Shown here one piece after another: positions 1 through 10,519 of a stretch of DNA of 28,829 bases (the stretch's first letter is position 1; every line of letters begins with the position of its first letter). The notes under the pieces were generated by a model. It was not told the origin of the DNA. It saw only the letters and a list, made by a program, of their open reading frames with translations, and did not search any database. A program made the translations under genes and the position numbers. This DNA comes from Paramacrobiotus richtersi (lineage: Eukaryota; Tardigrada; Eutardigrada; Parachela; Macrobiotidae): NCBI GenBank assembly GCA_034698045.1, contig JAQGAU010000407.1, positions 1 to 28,829 of the forward strand, in the 5' to 3' direction.

Positions 1-717
1 CGTTTCTTCACCCAGTCTATGTCGTATTCCTTGGCCGTTCCCCATAAAACCGGGTTCCCTTGGATGCACATATCATTATGTGCAACAACTATACGTCATC
101 TTGTGAAATTCGATCGAAAAACATTAGCAGTAGACTGAGCTCGATCAACAATACTTTAGGTATTGAAGGTGACAGAATTTCGGTACCTTCATAAGGTTGC
201 GGGCTGCTGTTACGTTTACGGTTCCTGCTTGGTGAGAAAACGGCGGCCGCTCCGGTTACATCTTGAGGATACCGAAATCGAATCTGTGAACTTTAGGTAG
301 ATCTTGCTATAATGCCGCCTTCATATTACTGTTTTAATTATTATCGAAATGGGGAGTCTAGAAGGGAAGGCATGACGGCACCAAAAACAACTGTAACCCT
401 GTAGCCATACGCTAAAGTTACAAATGAACAGTACATGCCAAAGCGAGGGTTCGCGTCGCCGGGCTTGGGTTACTGGCCACTGTTTTCTTTGTAACGTTCT
501 TCTGGTAACAGTGTTTTTTGGCTTGTTTTTTGGCTCTGCAGTGTTCGGTTCTTTTGGGTTTAGTACTAATGCTGCCTTTATTCCTTCGTCGCGAAATGAG
601 TAGCAACCCTATTAGTTATAGCGCTTTATCAAGCGCTATACGCTGCGGCGTATCAAGTGCACATTTATGGATACCGTTATTGCGTATCGGTTTTTACTTA
701 GTACACATTTAGGTTAG
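1..717. other. Left flank with no supported gene
   Basis: About 700 bases of mixed-composition DNA. Short open frames occur at about 418-712 on both strands, but they overlap one another, show no family motif and have no convincing splice context. I see nothing functional here. Confidence 0.5.
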
Positions 718-895
718 CTGCCGATATAATTATGATTATAATTAGGATTATAATTATGATTATAATTAGGATTATAATGATGATTATAATTAGGATTATA
801 ATGATCATTATAACTTTGATTAGAATTACGGTTATAACTATCACTATACTATGACTATGACTAATTTTGATTATAATCATGACCATACATATCTA
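718..895. repeat. AT-rich microsatellite-like tract (ATTATAATTAGG type)
   Basis: A degenerate tandem array built from variants of attataattaggattataa and tataattatgattata, almost free of G and C on one strand. It decays toward its right end into attacggttataactatcac-type units. The minus-strand open frame across it is only a run of Ile and Val produced by the repeat and is not a gene. The tract ends just before the foldback element that starts near 938. Confidence 0.9.
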
Positions 896-1181
896 GATTC
901 TAGATCTATATTGCGCACGGCCGCCCCGTAACACCAAAATCTAAACGGCCCGCGCTGAATGCCAGACTCAGACTCCGCGTCTGACCGCCCAAACTCCGCC
1001 TATGCTCGCAAGCCCTAAAAATCTGACTCTGACCACTAAAGTTCTGACTCAGGCTCAGCAAGGGTCACAGACTGACCAAGTACTAGTGTACACGGGTTCT
1101 GGGATTACTGCTAAACTATTCGCACAAATCGAGGACTCGGATTACTAATATGAGGGTTAACCGAAGCAGCCGTTTGTGACG

Positions 1182-1957
1182 GGCGTTTGTAACCGCTAAA
1201 ACCGTCCGGACGGAAAACTCGTCCGCCGGACACTTTTCCCCCGCAACCGCTAAACCCGTCCGGGGGCCGAAAAAACGGCCGCTGTAAATTTTGCCCACCT
1301 AAAATTCTTTTTAACCCGGCGATCCCGCAGGCGCTCCGAATAACCCGGACACTTTTCCCTGATGTGCCCTACAACCTGGACACTTTTCCCGCAGTGTTCT
1401 TTGGTGTTCAATTACCCGGACACTTTTCCCCGGAGTTCTCTATGGTGTCCAACAGCTCGGACACTTTATCCCGGAGTACTCTTTGGTGTTCAACTACCCG
1501 GACACATTTCCCCGCAGTGTTGTTTAGTGTCCAGCTACCCGGACACTTACTTTGCATGTTCTATAGTGCCCAACATCCTGGACACTTTTCCCCAGAGTGT
1601 CCGGGGGAGCCGGACACATTTCCCCGGAGTGCTCTTTGGCGTTCCACTACCCGGAAACTTTACTCGGAGTGCCTCATGGTGTCAAACTACCCGGACATTA
1701 TTCCCTAGAGTGTTCTGGCACTGGAAACATTTCCCAGATATGTGCAGTGACCCCCGGAGTTTTCCGAAACCCGGGCAGTACGAGGACAAAATTGTGCGGT
1801 GCGTAGCATGAGTCACCACATGGTGCGCTGATCCACTCGGCTACGCTTTTTTACGCGGACGTTTTTTCGGGCCCCCGGACGGTTTTAGCGGTTGCGGAGG
1901 AAAAGTGTCCGGCGGACGGGTTTTCCATCCGGACGGTTTTAGCGGTTACAGGCGTTT
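1182..1957. mobile_element. Inner inverted-repeat element nested in the outer one
   Basis: A second pair of arms lies wholly inside the outer element: 1189-1288 and 1847-1949. They start GTAACCGCTAAAACCGTCCG and run in parallel through the CCGCCGGACACTTTTCC and CCGGGGGCC(C)GAAAAAACG blocks. GGCGTTT flanks both outer ends (1182-1188 and 1951-1957), extending to 8 bp with one mismatch, so a target duplication of 7-8 bp is likely. The arms differ from those of the outer element. The interior is the 41-bp minisatellite and has no transposase. The simplest reading is a foldback-like element inserted into an older one. Confidence 0.78.
1345..1765. repeat. Minisatellite of about 41 bp, roughly ten degenerate copies
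   Basis: Copies begin with ccGGACACTTTTCCCCGgag and continue with tgttctttggtgtccaacta. Unit starts at about 1378, 1418, 1459 and 1500 give a period of 40-41 bp, and the array decays after 1700. Because the period is not a multiple of three, two plus-strand frames stay open for 114-149 codons. Those frames are repeat by-products, not genes. The motif GGACACTTTTCC also occurs in the flanking inverted arms, so array and arms probably share an origin. Confidence 0.88.
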
Positions 1958-2379
1958 AAAACCATACCATTATAATTAACAACACGAAGAACGTTATGAC
2001 TTACCACGAGGTGCTTCCCGGAGCACAGGAGCCGATTCCCGATTTGACCACCCCTACATTAAGTATTCCGAAATATTTTATTTTCGAGACTAATCTTATC
2101 GGCGGAACTCAAGTTGCATTTTTGTAGCAGTGAGCCGATGGTCCCTTTGTTTCGCAATTCGATCTGGGTGCATTTTATAGACGCCGCGTCGTGGCTGCAC
2201 ACTATGCATTTATTTGTGCTAAGAAAAATTAAGCCGGGAATGAAATCTTTTGCACTAATTCTTAACTATATGAGTCTGTATCGAAACAAATGTATCAGTA
2301 GCAGCCGTACAGCTATAACGATTTACACACGACTGACGACGCGGCAGGAGACCAGGGGCATCAAATTTGGAAATTTTGG

Positions 2380-2470
2380 TCAGACTCAGAGTTATAGTGG
2401 TCAGACGCAAACTTTTAGTGGTCGGAGGCGGAGTTTGAGCGGTCAGAGGCGGAGTCTGAGTCTGACTATC
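2380..2470. repeat. 21-bp tandem repeats in the right arm of the outer element
   Basis: Four or more units of the form gtGGTCAGAcgcaaacttttA with a 21-bp step. They drift from gtggtcagactcagagttata to gcggtcagaggcggagtctga. The left arm (about 960-1060) carries the inverted counterpart. Such internally repetitive arms are the hallmark that suggested the foldback class. The period is a multiple of three, which is why a 170-codon plus-strand frame (2114-2626) runs through it; I do not treat that frame as a gene. Confidence 0.75.
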
Positions 2471-2488
2471 AGCGCGGCCAATCTAAAC

Positions 2489-4656
2489 AACCACTACACA
2501 AAACAAGAAACAGATAACACCACTGAACCCCGCATCGGAAAACTACGTCACATGACATTTAAACACAAAATTATTACCGGTCTACCGCCAGTACAATTTA
2601 ATGTCAAAATCTCAAGGTCACCTTGAAATTATTTTCACAAGAAACCAGATTTGTTGCTGAGAAAAATACATTCAGCACTTCACTGTCTATTAAGAACACA
2701 AAATATTAATATCATGGGTATTTCGGTATAAAGAAATGCCTAAACGAAAGAAATTGTAAATTTGAAGAGAACAGTCCAAACGTCAACAGCACAATCAAAC
2801 TGCCAGCAATCTTTACATTAGAATGGTGGTCAAGTGCATTAATATACGACAAAACCGTTATATGTTCTCAACCATCTCATTACGTATATTCACTGCTTCC
2901 GTTGATCGAAATAAGCGCTTCCCAAAACAGTGCGGGATATCAGACCTGCCGCTCACAACCACCGATCGAAGCAAAACTCTCTACAGGTTAGCTAGAAAAT
3001 TGTGCTTCAGCGCAGAAAATCATTGGCTGTCTGGGAATTTTTCCGGCTCCGCACAGGATAATCAATTTCATCAGTGCATCTATGCCGAGTAGCACCAAGT
3101 GACCAATCTGATCAAGGTAGCCTTGCCTGAACGCTGCGAACAGAAAGATCCATTCAATTATATGGCACTCGAGTGCAATCGTCCGGATAAAACTTCCAGC
3201 CGCTTACAATTTCGGGCGGCGTTCTGTGCAACGTCGCCCAAAAACAGAGTGACCCCAAAAAGTTCAATATACATGTGTGATTTACGATTATCTACTGAGC
3301 TCCGACAAAGCAGACCGGAAGCGGCTGACTGTTGGAAAAAACCATTTTCGTGCGGAGTTGCATTGTCCGCTGCTCGACATGAACTGCGAATCTAATCATG
3401 AGAAAGGTCTGCCAAAAATTACAGAACCACTGACCAAACCGAGAAATCGTTTAAGAACAGCGTGGAGCCAAACGAACTAAGCTAAAGGAAACCATATATA
3501 ATTAATTCTTACACTGCAGTTGCAACGTGCTGTGCAGGCACATTGAACTGAATCACGCTATGTCAAAGATGAGCCAAAGTGCCGGCTGCGCTTATCACTT
3601 GCAACCGCTGAGGAAGTGCAAGCGGGATGGGATCGCGGCAGCTACATGTCAAGATGGCAGAAGGGTAGTTCCTGTTCGTCACACAGTTCGTGATGGCACA
3701 GTGGTTGCGCGGGACAAGACGTGTGTGGATGCCTTGTCAACCATTGCAATAATATACCTTAAGGGTAAAACAGAATTAAAAATATGTACGGAGACTAACG
3801 AAGTCCGCGAAGTAGAGCTCTCTAATTAGCAAACATGACGGAGCGCCGCATTTAATTACTGCGGATGTCTGTTAAACATTATTGCGCTCTAGGTACGGTA
3901 CATGCATAATATACCACGTAGACTGATGATGGATCCCTTAATTATATCGCTGCCGGTCTGCTCCTGTCCATCGCGTCTTCAAGCATGGAGAGCTCTTGTC
4001 TGTACTGTCTCAGGGATTACACAATATACGCCACTCGGTGTCTGCTCATTGACGGAAACGCTGAGTGGATTTACTTTTGTCGGCCGTCATTTAGCACCAG
4101 CTCTGGCGCACTCCTCTTACGTAAATTATTACCTATTCTTCGTGGCTCGTGGCACATTGTGTGCCGGTTGCCGGGTCCCAGAAGTGAGCGCTGGGGATAG
4201 CGCATGGGAGCCGCGGACAGGTGCAGACGCCGGTAAATATTGACCTTTTATCCCGAGTGCACTCAGATCAAGAAAATCAATAGGCATACAGCACGCTGCC
4301 TACCCGCACTGTATTCCACGGCAGCGGGCTAGTTCACCCGGCCTAGACTCGTGAGATATGTAGCCAACGAAGTGTCAAACGAATTTGATCATCTTTGCCA
4401 TGCGTACAGTGCAGTATTAATTCACAGCTTCAGCTATATATGGCTTAACTCGCGGCAAGCCGCTATTATTATCTGGGAATTCTCAGTTCCAAATACTCGG
4501 AAGTTTCGTATATCAGATGTATCATCCCGCTACACAACTTCAACCCTCATCCAGTTGTGAGTGGATCGCAACTGGCACCGCATGCTTCCGCACAGCGGGC
4601 AATTCAGTTCAGCTCCTGACGCCTGATATTTTCTGAGTGAGGTAGATTACGGGAAA
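2489..4656. other. Intergenic stretch, nothing recognised
   Basis: About 2.1 kb between the foldback elements and the gustatory-receptor gene. Several plus-strand frames of 60-113 codons exist (for example 3099-3395, 3527-3829, 3902-4243). None has membrane segments, a known motif, GC-rich third positions like the downstream gene, or an obvious splice chain into it. Any promoter or 5' untranslated exon of the receptor gene would lie near the right end, but no clear core element can be assigned. Confidence 0.5.
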
Positions 4657-6568
4657 ATGGATATCCATCTGGCAGCTGGCCTGAGCCCGTCCGGGTTCTA
4701 CCCATCATCCGACAACCCGGAGGCATGGAACAATATTAACCCACTGCGGGAGAACTTCTTCTTCATCCTGTGCCTTCCTTTTCTGCGCATTATGCGCCTG
4801 GGCGGCATGTTCTTTATGCCCCTTGCCTACGTCCGGGAACGCATCGGCGCCGACCGCGGACCGGCCTTGATCGACGCCCACTTGGGTAACCGCTACGCCC
4901 GTGGCTGGTTTGAGCTACTTTCGCACGCTTACTGCCTGCTAGTCTTCCTCCTCATCGGCGCCTTTTGCGGCAAAACCATTTTTACTATTGTCGACTGGAC
5001 TCATCGCCGGCTGCACGGCCACATCAACAACGAGAACCTGGGCGAGGCGGTGCAGGCCGCTGTCTACGCCGTCTGGATCATTCAGATCCTCTTCACCCAA
5101 GCCATCTTCCTGTGGGCCTGCTGGCGCGAGGAAGGCCTGGCGCAGCTGATGACCTTTTGGGAGCAGAGCCACTTCCGTTGTCTAGACGCTAACTGCCACT
5201 ACCTGGCTTTCCGCCGGCGTCTGACCGTGGCTCGCAACAAGTTCATCATCCTGGCCGTCCTCAACCTGCTGCTGCAGTGGTGCTCCATTCTGACGCCCAT
5301 GATGGTGCCGGTGGCCATCTACGCCACCCTGCGGAACATGCTCTTCGGGGGCTTTCTGCCGGACCACCCCGGAATCATCGCGCTTAACGGCTTGGCGCCG
5401 TCTACACGGGCTTTGTCAACATTCTGCCAATTTTTTTCTTCGCCATGGTCTGCCACTTTATCCTGTATGACTTCGCCCACATCACCCACGAGGTGCGCAA
5501 GCTGCAGGGTACGGGGGAGATCTACCGGTGGCTGGAGTGGCTGCGGCTGCGCCACAACGCCGCGTGCCTCTTTGTCGAGATGGCCGACGACATCTTCTCG
5601 CCCTACATTGCGCTGACCCTCTTCTGCAACGTCTTTCAGATCCTGATGGCCATCTTCGTCATCTACCAGGACGCCCAAAAAGAGATCGGCCTCGATCTGA
5701 TGAAGTCCCTGTCCACCCTCTTTTGGATGCTGCAGTATCTCATCCAGCTAATAGTCCTGCTAGGCGCCGGCACTGCGCTCAGTAATGCGGTAGGTGGTGA
5801 AGGCTGTCTGTTGTAGTCTGTTGTCAGTGAAATCGGTCATAAATCGGCAGGCCAGATCGCCGTTGGCGCACCTGTACAGAATGAGCCAGGACCTGGTTGC
5901 CATTCCGCCGGGAGTGCAGCCCGAACTCTTCCTCCTGCGACTGCAGACCTTTCTCAATAAACTGACTTGCAATGAGATGGGCTTCACCGCCTGGAAGCTC
6001 TTCTTCATCAACTACGAAGCCATTCGCATGGTATGTACCGTACTACTAGTGCAGAACGTACGTCTCGATGTGGTCCAGCCATCTAATCTGTTAGAAGTTG
6101 GGTTGCCCCATTGCACATACAGACTTGCTGCACAGCTCTCATATGTCCTACACATTCCACTTTTGTTTGGACATGAGTACGTGCCATTTAACCGCGTTCA
6201 GATATGACAAAGCTGGTAAGCGGCAAAGCTAAATACCAATAAGGGGCTTATCCAGATCAAGGCTGTAGAAAGTCAGAAAAAGTAGGGAGAACAGGTGAAC
6301 ACGTACACAATACGAGCTATAGCGCACGACACACAGGTCAATGGTTTATCCGCTTTAATAAGTGCATCTCCCATGTATAACCCACTGACTGTCTGACGTC
6401 TGTATCACTTAGATCTTCGGGACATTTGTCACCTACGAGGTGCTAATTTTCCTTCTTCAAATGGACTTGCGAAGGGATGACCACATGGAGCTGCTTCCCT
6501 CCTGTTACTGTAATCACACCACCCAAGACGACCTCCACCCGCATTCCGCTCCGGAGCGTGGGACCTAA
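4657..6568 (+). CDS. Gustatory-receptor-like seven-transmembrane protein (7tm_7), three exons, one apparent frameshift
   Basis: Likely a plasma-membrane chemoreceptor of the arthropod gustatory-receptor type, an ion-channel-forming family with intracellular N-terminus. Exon 1 is 4657-5789, exon 2 is 5851-6030 and exon 3 is 6413-6568. Introns are 61 and 382 bp, GT-AG and phase 0. The product is about 490 residues, close to the family norm of 400-500. Hydrophobic segments are spread over exon 1 (e.g. FELLSHAYCLLVFLLIGAF, FIILAVLNLLLQWCSILTP, FVNILPIFFFAMVCHFILY). The family signature is at the end: FFINYEAIRM joins across intron 2 to IFGTFVTYEVLIFLLQMD, matching the TM7 TYhhhhhQF motif with two extra residues and Met for Phe. 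The frame slips by -1 near 5395-5399, as if one G were missing, with clean coding on both sides: assembly error, polymorphism or young pseudogene. Third codon positions are strikingly GC-rich compared with the neighbouring receptors. The start is the first ATG of the hydrophobic frame. Confidence 0.85.
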
Positions 6569-6947
6569 AGCATCGATCGATGGGCTTTCTCTGGCCGAAC
6601 TATTTATTTAATACTTTTTTTACCACCACGAGAAACTTGTTATTAGTACTGGGCTAAATTTTCCATGCTGTCATAATTGTATATTTTTTATTGATACTAT
6701 CAGCGCCAGCTTTGGTGTACCGGTGTGCTACTGATTCTGTGCTTCTTTTAGAGAGTGCAATCCTGACCTAGTCATCATTGCGACTTGCCTCACCACGGTT
6801 ACTCATACGGGATTCGTACCAGTCTGTACAATACGTATGTAAAAACATAGTCCATGTTGCCAGAGGAATGCTTCCGCAGCGCCATACTGATGTGACTGCA
6901 GCACTAACAGACTGTACCGGGTATCTGTCTATACCTTCGCGTCATGC
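6569..6947. other. Spacer between convergent genes
   Basis: About 380 bases between the stop of the gustatory-receptor gene (+) and the stop of GPCR 1 (-). It must hold both 3' untranslated regions. An AT-rich stretch at 6598-6700 lies just after the first stop, but no exact AATAAA follows either gene closely. Nothing else is recognised. Confidence 0.5.
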
Positions 6948-8182
6948 TCAGGACCGACCAGGACACAATTGTCCTATACAAAACGAACGAAAACTTAGGA
7001 AACTCGCAGCGAAAAGTATTGGATCCAATATCGGCATTAATCCGTAAAGTACAACCGCAACGTTTCGGAAAGCGACCATGTCTTTAGCCGGGAAAACGGA
7101 GCCGAGAAGTATGGTGTACACATTCATCGGAGTCCAGCAAACGAAAGCGCTGATGGTCAGCAGTGTCAGCGTGACGAACGCCCGTGAACGGTCTTTAGCA
7201 TTTCCGGGTGGTTTGGCCTGGACCGAACTCGATTCCGTCTGTAAACAGTGTTATGCTTATATGTATGATTGGGACTACCAGTTTTAACCTTTAAAAGTAA
7301 GCCTAGGTATGCAAAAATTTGTTAGTCAGTTCTGAATATCAAAAGGAAACTGTGCAGATGTTCTGTGACCCTGACCTTTTGCTCGATCTTGTAGCTCGGG
7401 TTGGGACCCGTGTTGCCTTTCGTGATTTGTCTAGATCTATCCGCGGAAGACTTTGTGCTCGTCATATTTCCAGTCTTCCGGCGTTGAGTCTGCTTGTAAT
7501 AGATAAACGGATACGCAAATACCACAAAGCCAGCTGGTCCAACACACAACAAGAAAGTCACAACGCTGGAATACTTGGTGATTATTTGCACCTCGAAATT
7601 AAACAAACAACCGTTCTTGTTCAACCCATTCCAGTACTGCAACTGGTCAATCAGGACAAGTGGCAAAGCAACAATATGGACGTATACAATGCTTCCCAAA
7701 CATAAGACACACGCGACCTTTTTCGAATGATTGTGTCGATAGGAAATCGGGAACGCAATCGCCCAAATGCGGTTAACTGTTATATGCAGGTGGATTTGAA
7801 ATGGAATCGCGCAGAACACCCAGACAAAGTACAGGTATAAAGTACACAAGCGGGATGACAACCACCATTTCGAATAGATAAGACGAATGATTTCTAGTGG
7901 ATGTAACACGGCGGAATACATTGCATTCGTTGTGAGGAGAAATGCGATGTAAACTGTAAATGATGTCCAGAGTTTTTTGTGTAGTATAATTGCCAGAATT
8001 ACAGAAGTGTTGAGGGATATATCGAGGATGCATAGAATTACGCGAAGCACAGCTGATGCGTTCCATGACTGGACCGCAGTGGAACTTGTTTCTGAGGAAG
8101 TCGTGTTACCCGGCAGCGCAGTAAAATTGAGAAATACAACAGCTCCGACGCTTCTGCTAATGTTATCTTGATTTGTCGGCAT
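6948..8182 (-). CDS. Class A (rhodopsin-like) GPCR 1, two exons
   Basis: Seven-helix receptor of the family shared by five loci here; ligand unknown. Exon 1 is 8182-7376 and exon 2 is 7238-6948. The 137-bp intron is phase 0 in the third cytoplasmic loop (AAAAG/GTCAGG donor, TTTACAG acceptor). About 365 residues. The ATG at 8182 is preferred: the same frame reaches 8245 only through a TTG codon. The extracellular N-terminus has several N-glycosylation sequons (NIS, NFT, NTT, NAS). Landmarks: TM2 has FLLTTN (Asn at 2.50), TM3 Cys in RLCTLYLYF, then NRIWAIAFP for DRY, second-loop Cys in NKNGCLFNF, Pro in TM5 (VVFAYPF), FVCWTP in TM6, and MPILDPILF in TM7. The conserved TM4 Trp is absent. Helix 8 and the tail are short. 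Closest relatives in the window are GPCR 2 and GPCR 4. Confidence 0.88.
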
Positions 8183-8995
8183 CTCTTCGGCTATGCACAA
8201 CCTACAACAACGAAAAAGTAAACCGGAACGATGACAAATTGACAAACTGACAAATCACATATCAGTCATGCAGGAACTGGCGCGTGATTTGGCATAATAT
8301 GCATATTTAAAAAATTTGTAAACATTTTTCCTTAGTCGGAAAGGCTGTGGCTGATGCTTTAAGAAAGCGAGCGCGCTTAGCAGAGTATCGGATTATATTA
8401 CGGTAATGGTGCTGGGTGCAAAGCATAGAATAGGTCGGTGTAGTGTAACCACAAGATGTGCGCAGTTGAACGTGATCCACTGCTAAAAATCCTATTTGTT
8501 CTTCTGGATAACCAAATTCTTTACTGATGCGTAACATCAAAGCCTGAGAGGAGTGTTTCTGAATACCCTGTGAACTGCGGAGAACGGAAATCTGACTGCT
8601 GCATTCTAGCTAGTGCAGAAAGGCTACTGCGCGTTCCGCAAATAGCTAGATCATATGCACATTATATGCACGCACCCTGGTCCGGGAGTTATTCAACAAC
8701 AACATTGCATCGGCTTCGATTAATCTGTTTTTATATGCTTCATCCCTAATCCTTAATCCATGTATCCAGTCTTCGCTGCGAAATGTTCAAAGTCATATGA
8801 CATGTCATGGTGCTTGCAACTGTCTGCTCCCAGATTATGTTTTGTTAAGCAGAAGCCACCGACACACAACCAGGAGCAAAAACACGCAAGGAGATACTAC
8901 AAGGTCAAATTTAATGTCAAAGGAATAACCAATATTCAAACCCCGATTGAAGAGTCAGACGGCAGAAGTGCCCGAAACAGCGGCCTCTAACAACA
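8183..8995. other. Intergenic stretch upstream of GPCR 1, nothing recognised
   Basis: About 810 bases upstream of the minus-strand GPCR 1 start. It should contain that gene's promoter and 5' leader. Short frames at 8307-8540 (-) and 8760-8990 (+) lack any motif. A small TAAAC-like stretch (aactaaactaaaacgg) lies just beyond, near 9000-9015. Confidence 0.45.
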
Positions 8996-9220
8996 TCAAA
9001 CTAAACTAAAACGGTGCTTAATAAAAGAGGCCGAGCGAAGCTCCCCTGCCAGTCGGCGGATCTTTTCTCTAATAAACTGAATAATTTCGATGAAAACCGC
9101 ACCGAACGTTCCAAGGGTCTCGACTGCTAAAAATAGAACAAGTAACCCTACGGTGATCCAAACCAGAGTAATGGTGTCGCTGTCAATTTTCGGCTTGCTT
9201 AGAAGCGCAGCTCGGAACAA
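8996..9220 (-). other. Possible coding fragment with one transmembrane helix; doubtful
   Basis: An open minus-strand stretch of 74 codons beginning at a TTG, so no ATG start is evident and it would have to be a last exon. It contains one long hydrophobic helix (LVWITVGLLVLFLAVETLG) followed by TFGAVFIEIIQF and a basic tail (REKIRRL). The order hydrophobic helix, Thr, hydrophobic run, Gln-Phe, basic tail loosely resembles the C-terminus of gustatory receptors. Other hydrophobic minus-strand pieces lie upstream at about 9280-9410 and 9413-9751. I could not build a continuous gene from them. It may be a decayed receptor or chance. Confidence 0.25.
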
Positions 9221-10519
9221 GGAACAACGTATGAATCCGCGACGGTATGCTTATAGGCACAGCTATCAATCGAAGCAGAGATTTGCCATCCCGATACGGA
9301 AACCAAGGTGAGTCCGTGCATCCACTATGACTGGCATCATGAAAAAATTCCACAGCCTCGAGCTGGCAGCTGTTCGATATGCCGAGACCACCTCACACAA
9401 TAAGTTCGTCAGTTAATGACGATGTTCCTCCCCGTTTCCGATATATCCAGAGGGAGCAACAATCTGAAAGAACGTGTCTCTACTTTTGGGGCAGCGCTGT
9501 CTGATAGCCAAAAGCGATACAATGACCCTGTGTTTGTGGATCTCGTTACTTCGAAACAGATGGTGAAACGCTTTGCCAAATCTGATAATGAAAGTAAGGA
9601 ACTCTGTCAGCATGCATTCCCCTCCCACGCCCCTGAAAAGTACCCGCCAGTAGATAGTCGAGGATTGTGGAAAAGACTTGACGACGATTACCGAGATTAA
9701 CGACATCAGTGTTAGACGTGTACGGATCTGCACAGCTAAAAGCGGTCGCAAGAATAGTGTATTTTATTTACTTATGTTGGTTTTTACACTGACCAAACAG
9801 ATAAGATGTCAACCACGGAGAACTGACCCCCAAAGACTGATGTACGTGAGTGGTTTTTCTCCTTAACAGCCGGGCTTGCGTATATGCTGCCTTTAATCTT
9901 CAGTACACTGTGCACAATTTAAAGATTTTATCTTTTCTCCCTTGCGCTTGCCGGGTGAGCAACAACAGCACCTGTCCGTGGGCTGTTTCGTTATTTATGT
10001 TGTGCTTCGTGGCGGACTTACCGGTACTTTGCCGGCTGACATCTCTCACGGATTAATGCACCACACGCTAGACGGCAGTTACTCACCCGACAGCGCACGT
10101 GTTCAAGATAAAAAACTTTAATTCTGGGCAATGAGCTGAAGATTGAAGGCAGTCTATACGCAAGCCTGCCTATTAAGGGAAAGATTCGAAGTATAGGAGG
10201 AAGCCGACACCAACCCGAGCTTTGCCATCTCTCCGAAAAGTTTCCAATGGACACTACCTACTATCACCATTCTGAGAGTAAGCATAATTTGTGTGCGCAT
10301 TGCCTATACTTTGCTCGAAAGTTCTGAACATACGAAGGGGAACGTGCTATACTTCGATAACGTGAACTATATTTACCACAACAATACGGCACAATCGCCA
10401 ACTTCGGCATTCCGCTGTGTTCGCTAAAGCAGTATACTTTACTTAAGAAAAAGCTGTTCGTGCGTTCTGTTATGACATTGTAACTGTTGCAGTAGTATTA
10501 TAATGGTTTAAAGTCGTAA
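9221..10519. other. Intergenic stretch with a possible minus-strand exon; no gene built
   Basis: About 1.3 kb between the doubtful fragment at 8996 and GPCR 2. On the minus strand an open segment ending near 10085 is followed by GTGAGTAA, a strong 5' splice-site match. Before it lies a stretch with leucine-rich hydrophobic character (PPILRIFPLIGRLAYRLP). An in-frame stop sits just upstream of 10254 and no ATG opens it. The segment 9413-9751 is open on both strands. I see nothing that can be named. Confidence 0.35.

Larger units (their letters stand above)
938..2488. mobile_element. Outer foldback-type element with 9-bp target-site duplication
   Basis: Seen directly: the nonamer AATCTAAAC stands at 938-946 and again at 2480-2488 in the same orientation. 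Immediately inside are inverted arms: 947-1060 begins GGCCCGCGCTGA, and the reverse complement of 2370-2479 begins GGCCGCGCTGA. Both continue through the same CAGACTCAGACTCCGC stretch and CTGACC-rich repeats. The arms are imperfect and internally repetitive. Known: Drosophila Foldback elements and many Mutator-like elements combine long, internally repetitive terminal inverted repeats with a duplication of about 9 bp. Inferred: this is a non-autonomous DNA transposon of that type. No transposase reading frame is present; the interior is filled by the second element and its minisatellite. Confidence 0.82.

Noticed and set aside
698-886. Minus-strand frame encoding Ile-rich peptide
   Set aside because: Product of the AT-rich microsatellite.
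1345-1765. CRISPR-like array of regularly spaced repeats
   Set aside because: The whole 41-bp unit is repeated with drift; there are no unique spacers or cas genes, and the window is eukaryotic.
1362-1811. Overlapping plus-strand open frames of 114-149 codons over the 41-bp array
   Set aside because: The repeat unit is nearly free of stops and its period is not a multiple of three, so two frames stay open; the peptide shows only the repeat and lies within a transposable element.
2114-2626. 170-codon plus-strand open frame
   Set aside because: It runs through the 21-bp repeats of a transposon arm, whose period of seven codons keeps it open; no motif is present.
5389-5405. Programmed -1 ribosomal frameshift in the gustatory-receptor gene
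   Set aside because: No heptanucleotide slippery site or downstream structure is seen; missing base or pseudogene is simpler.
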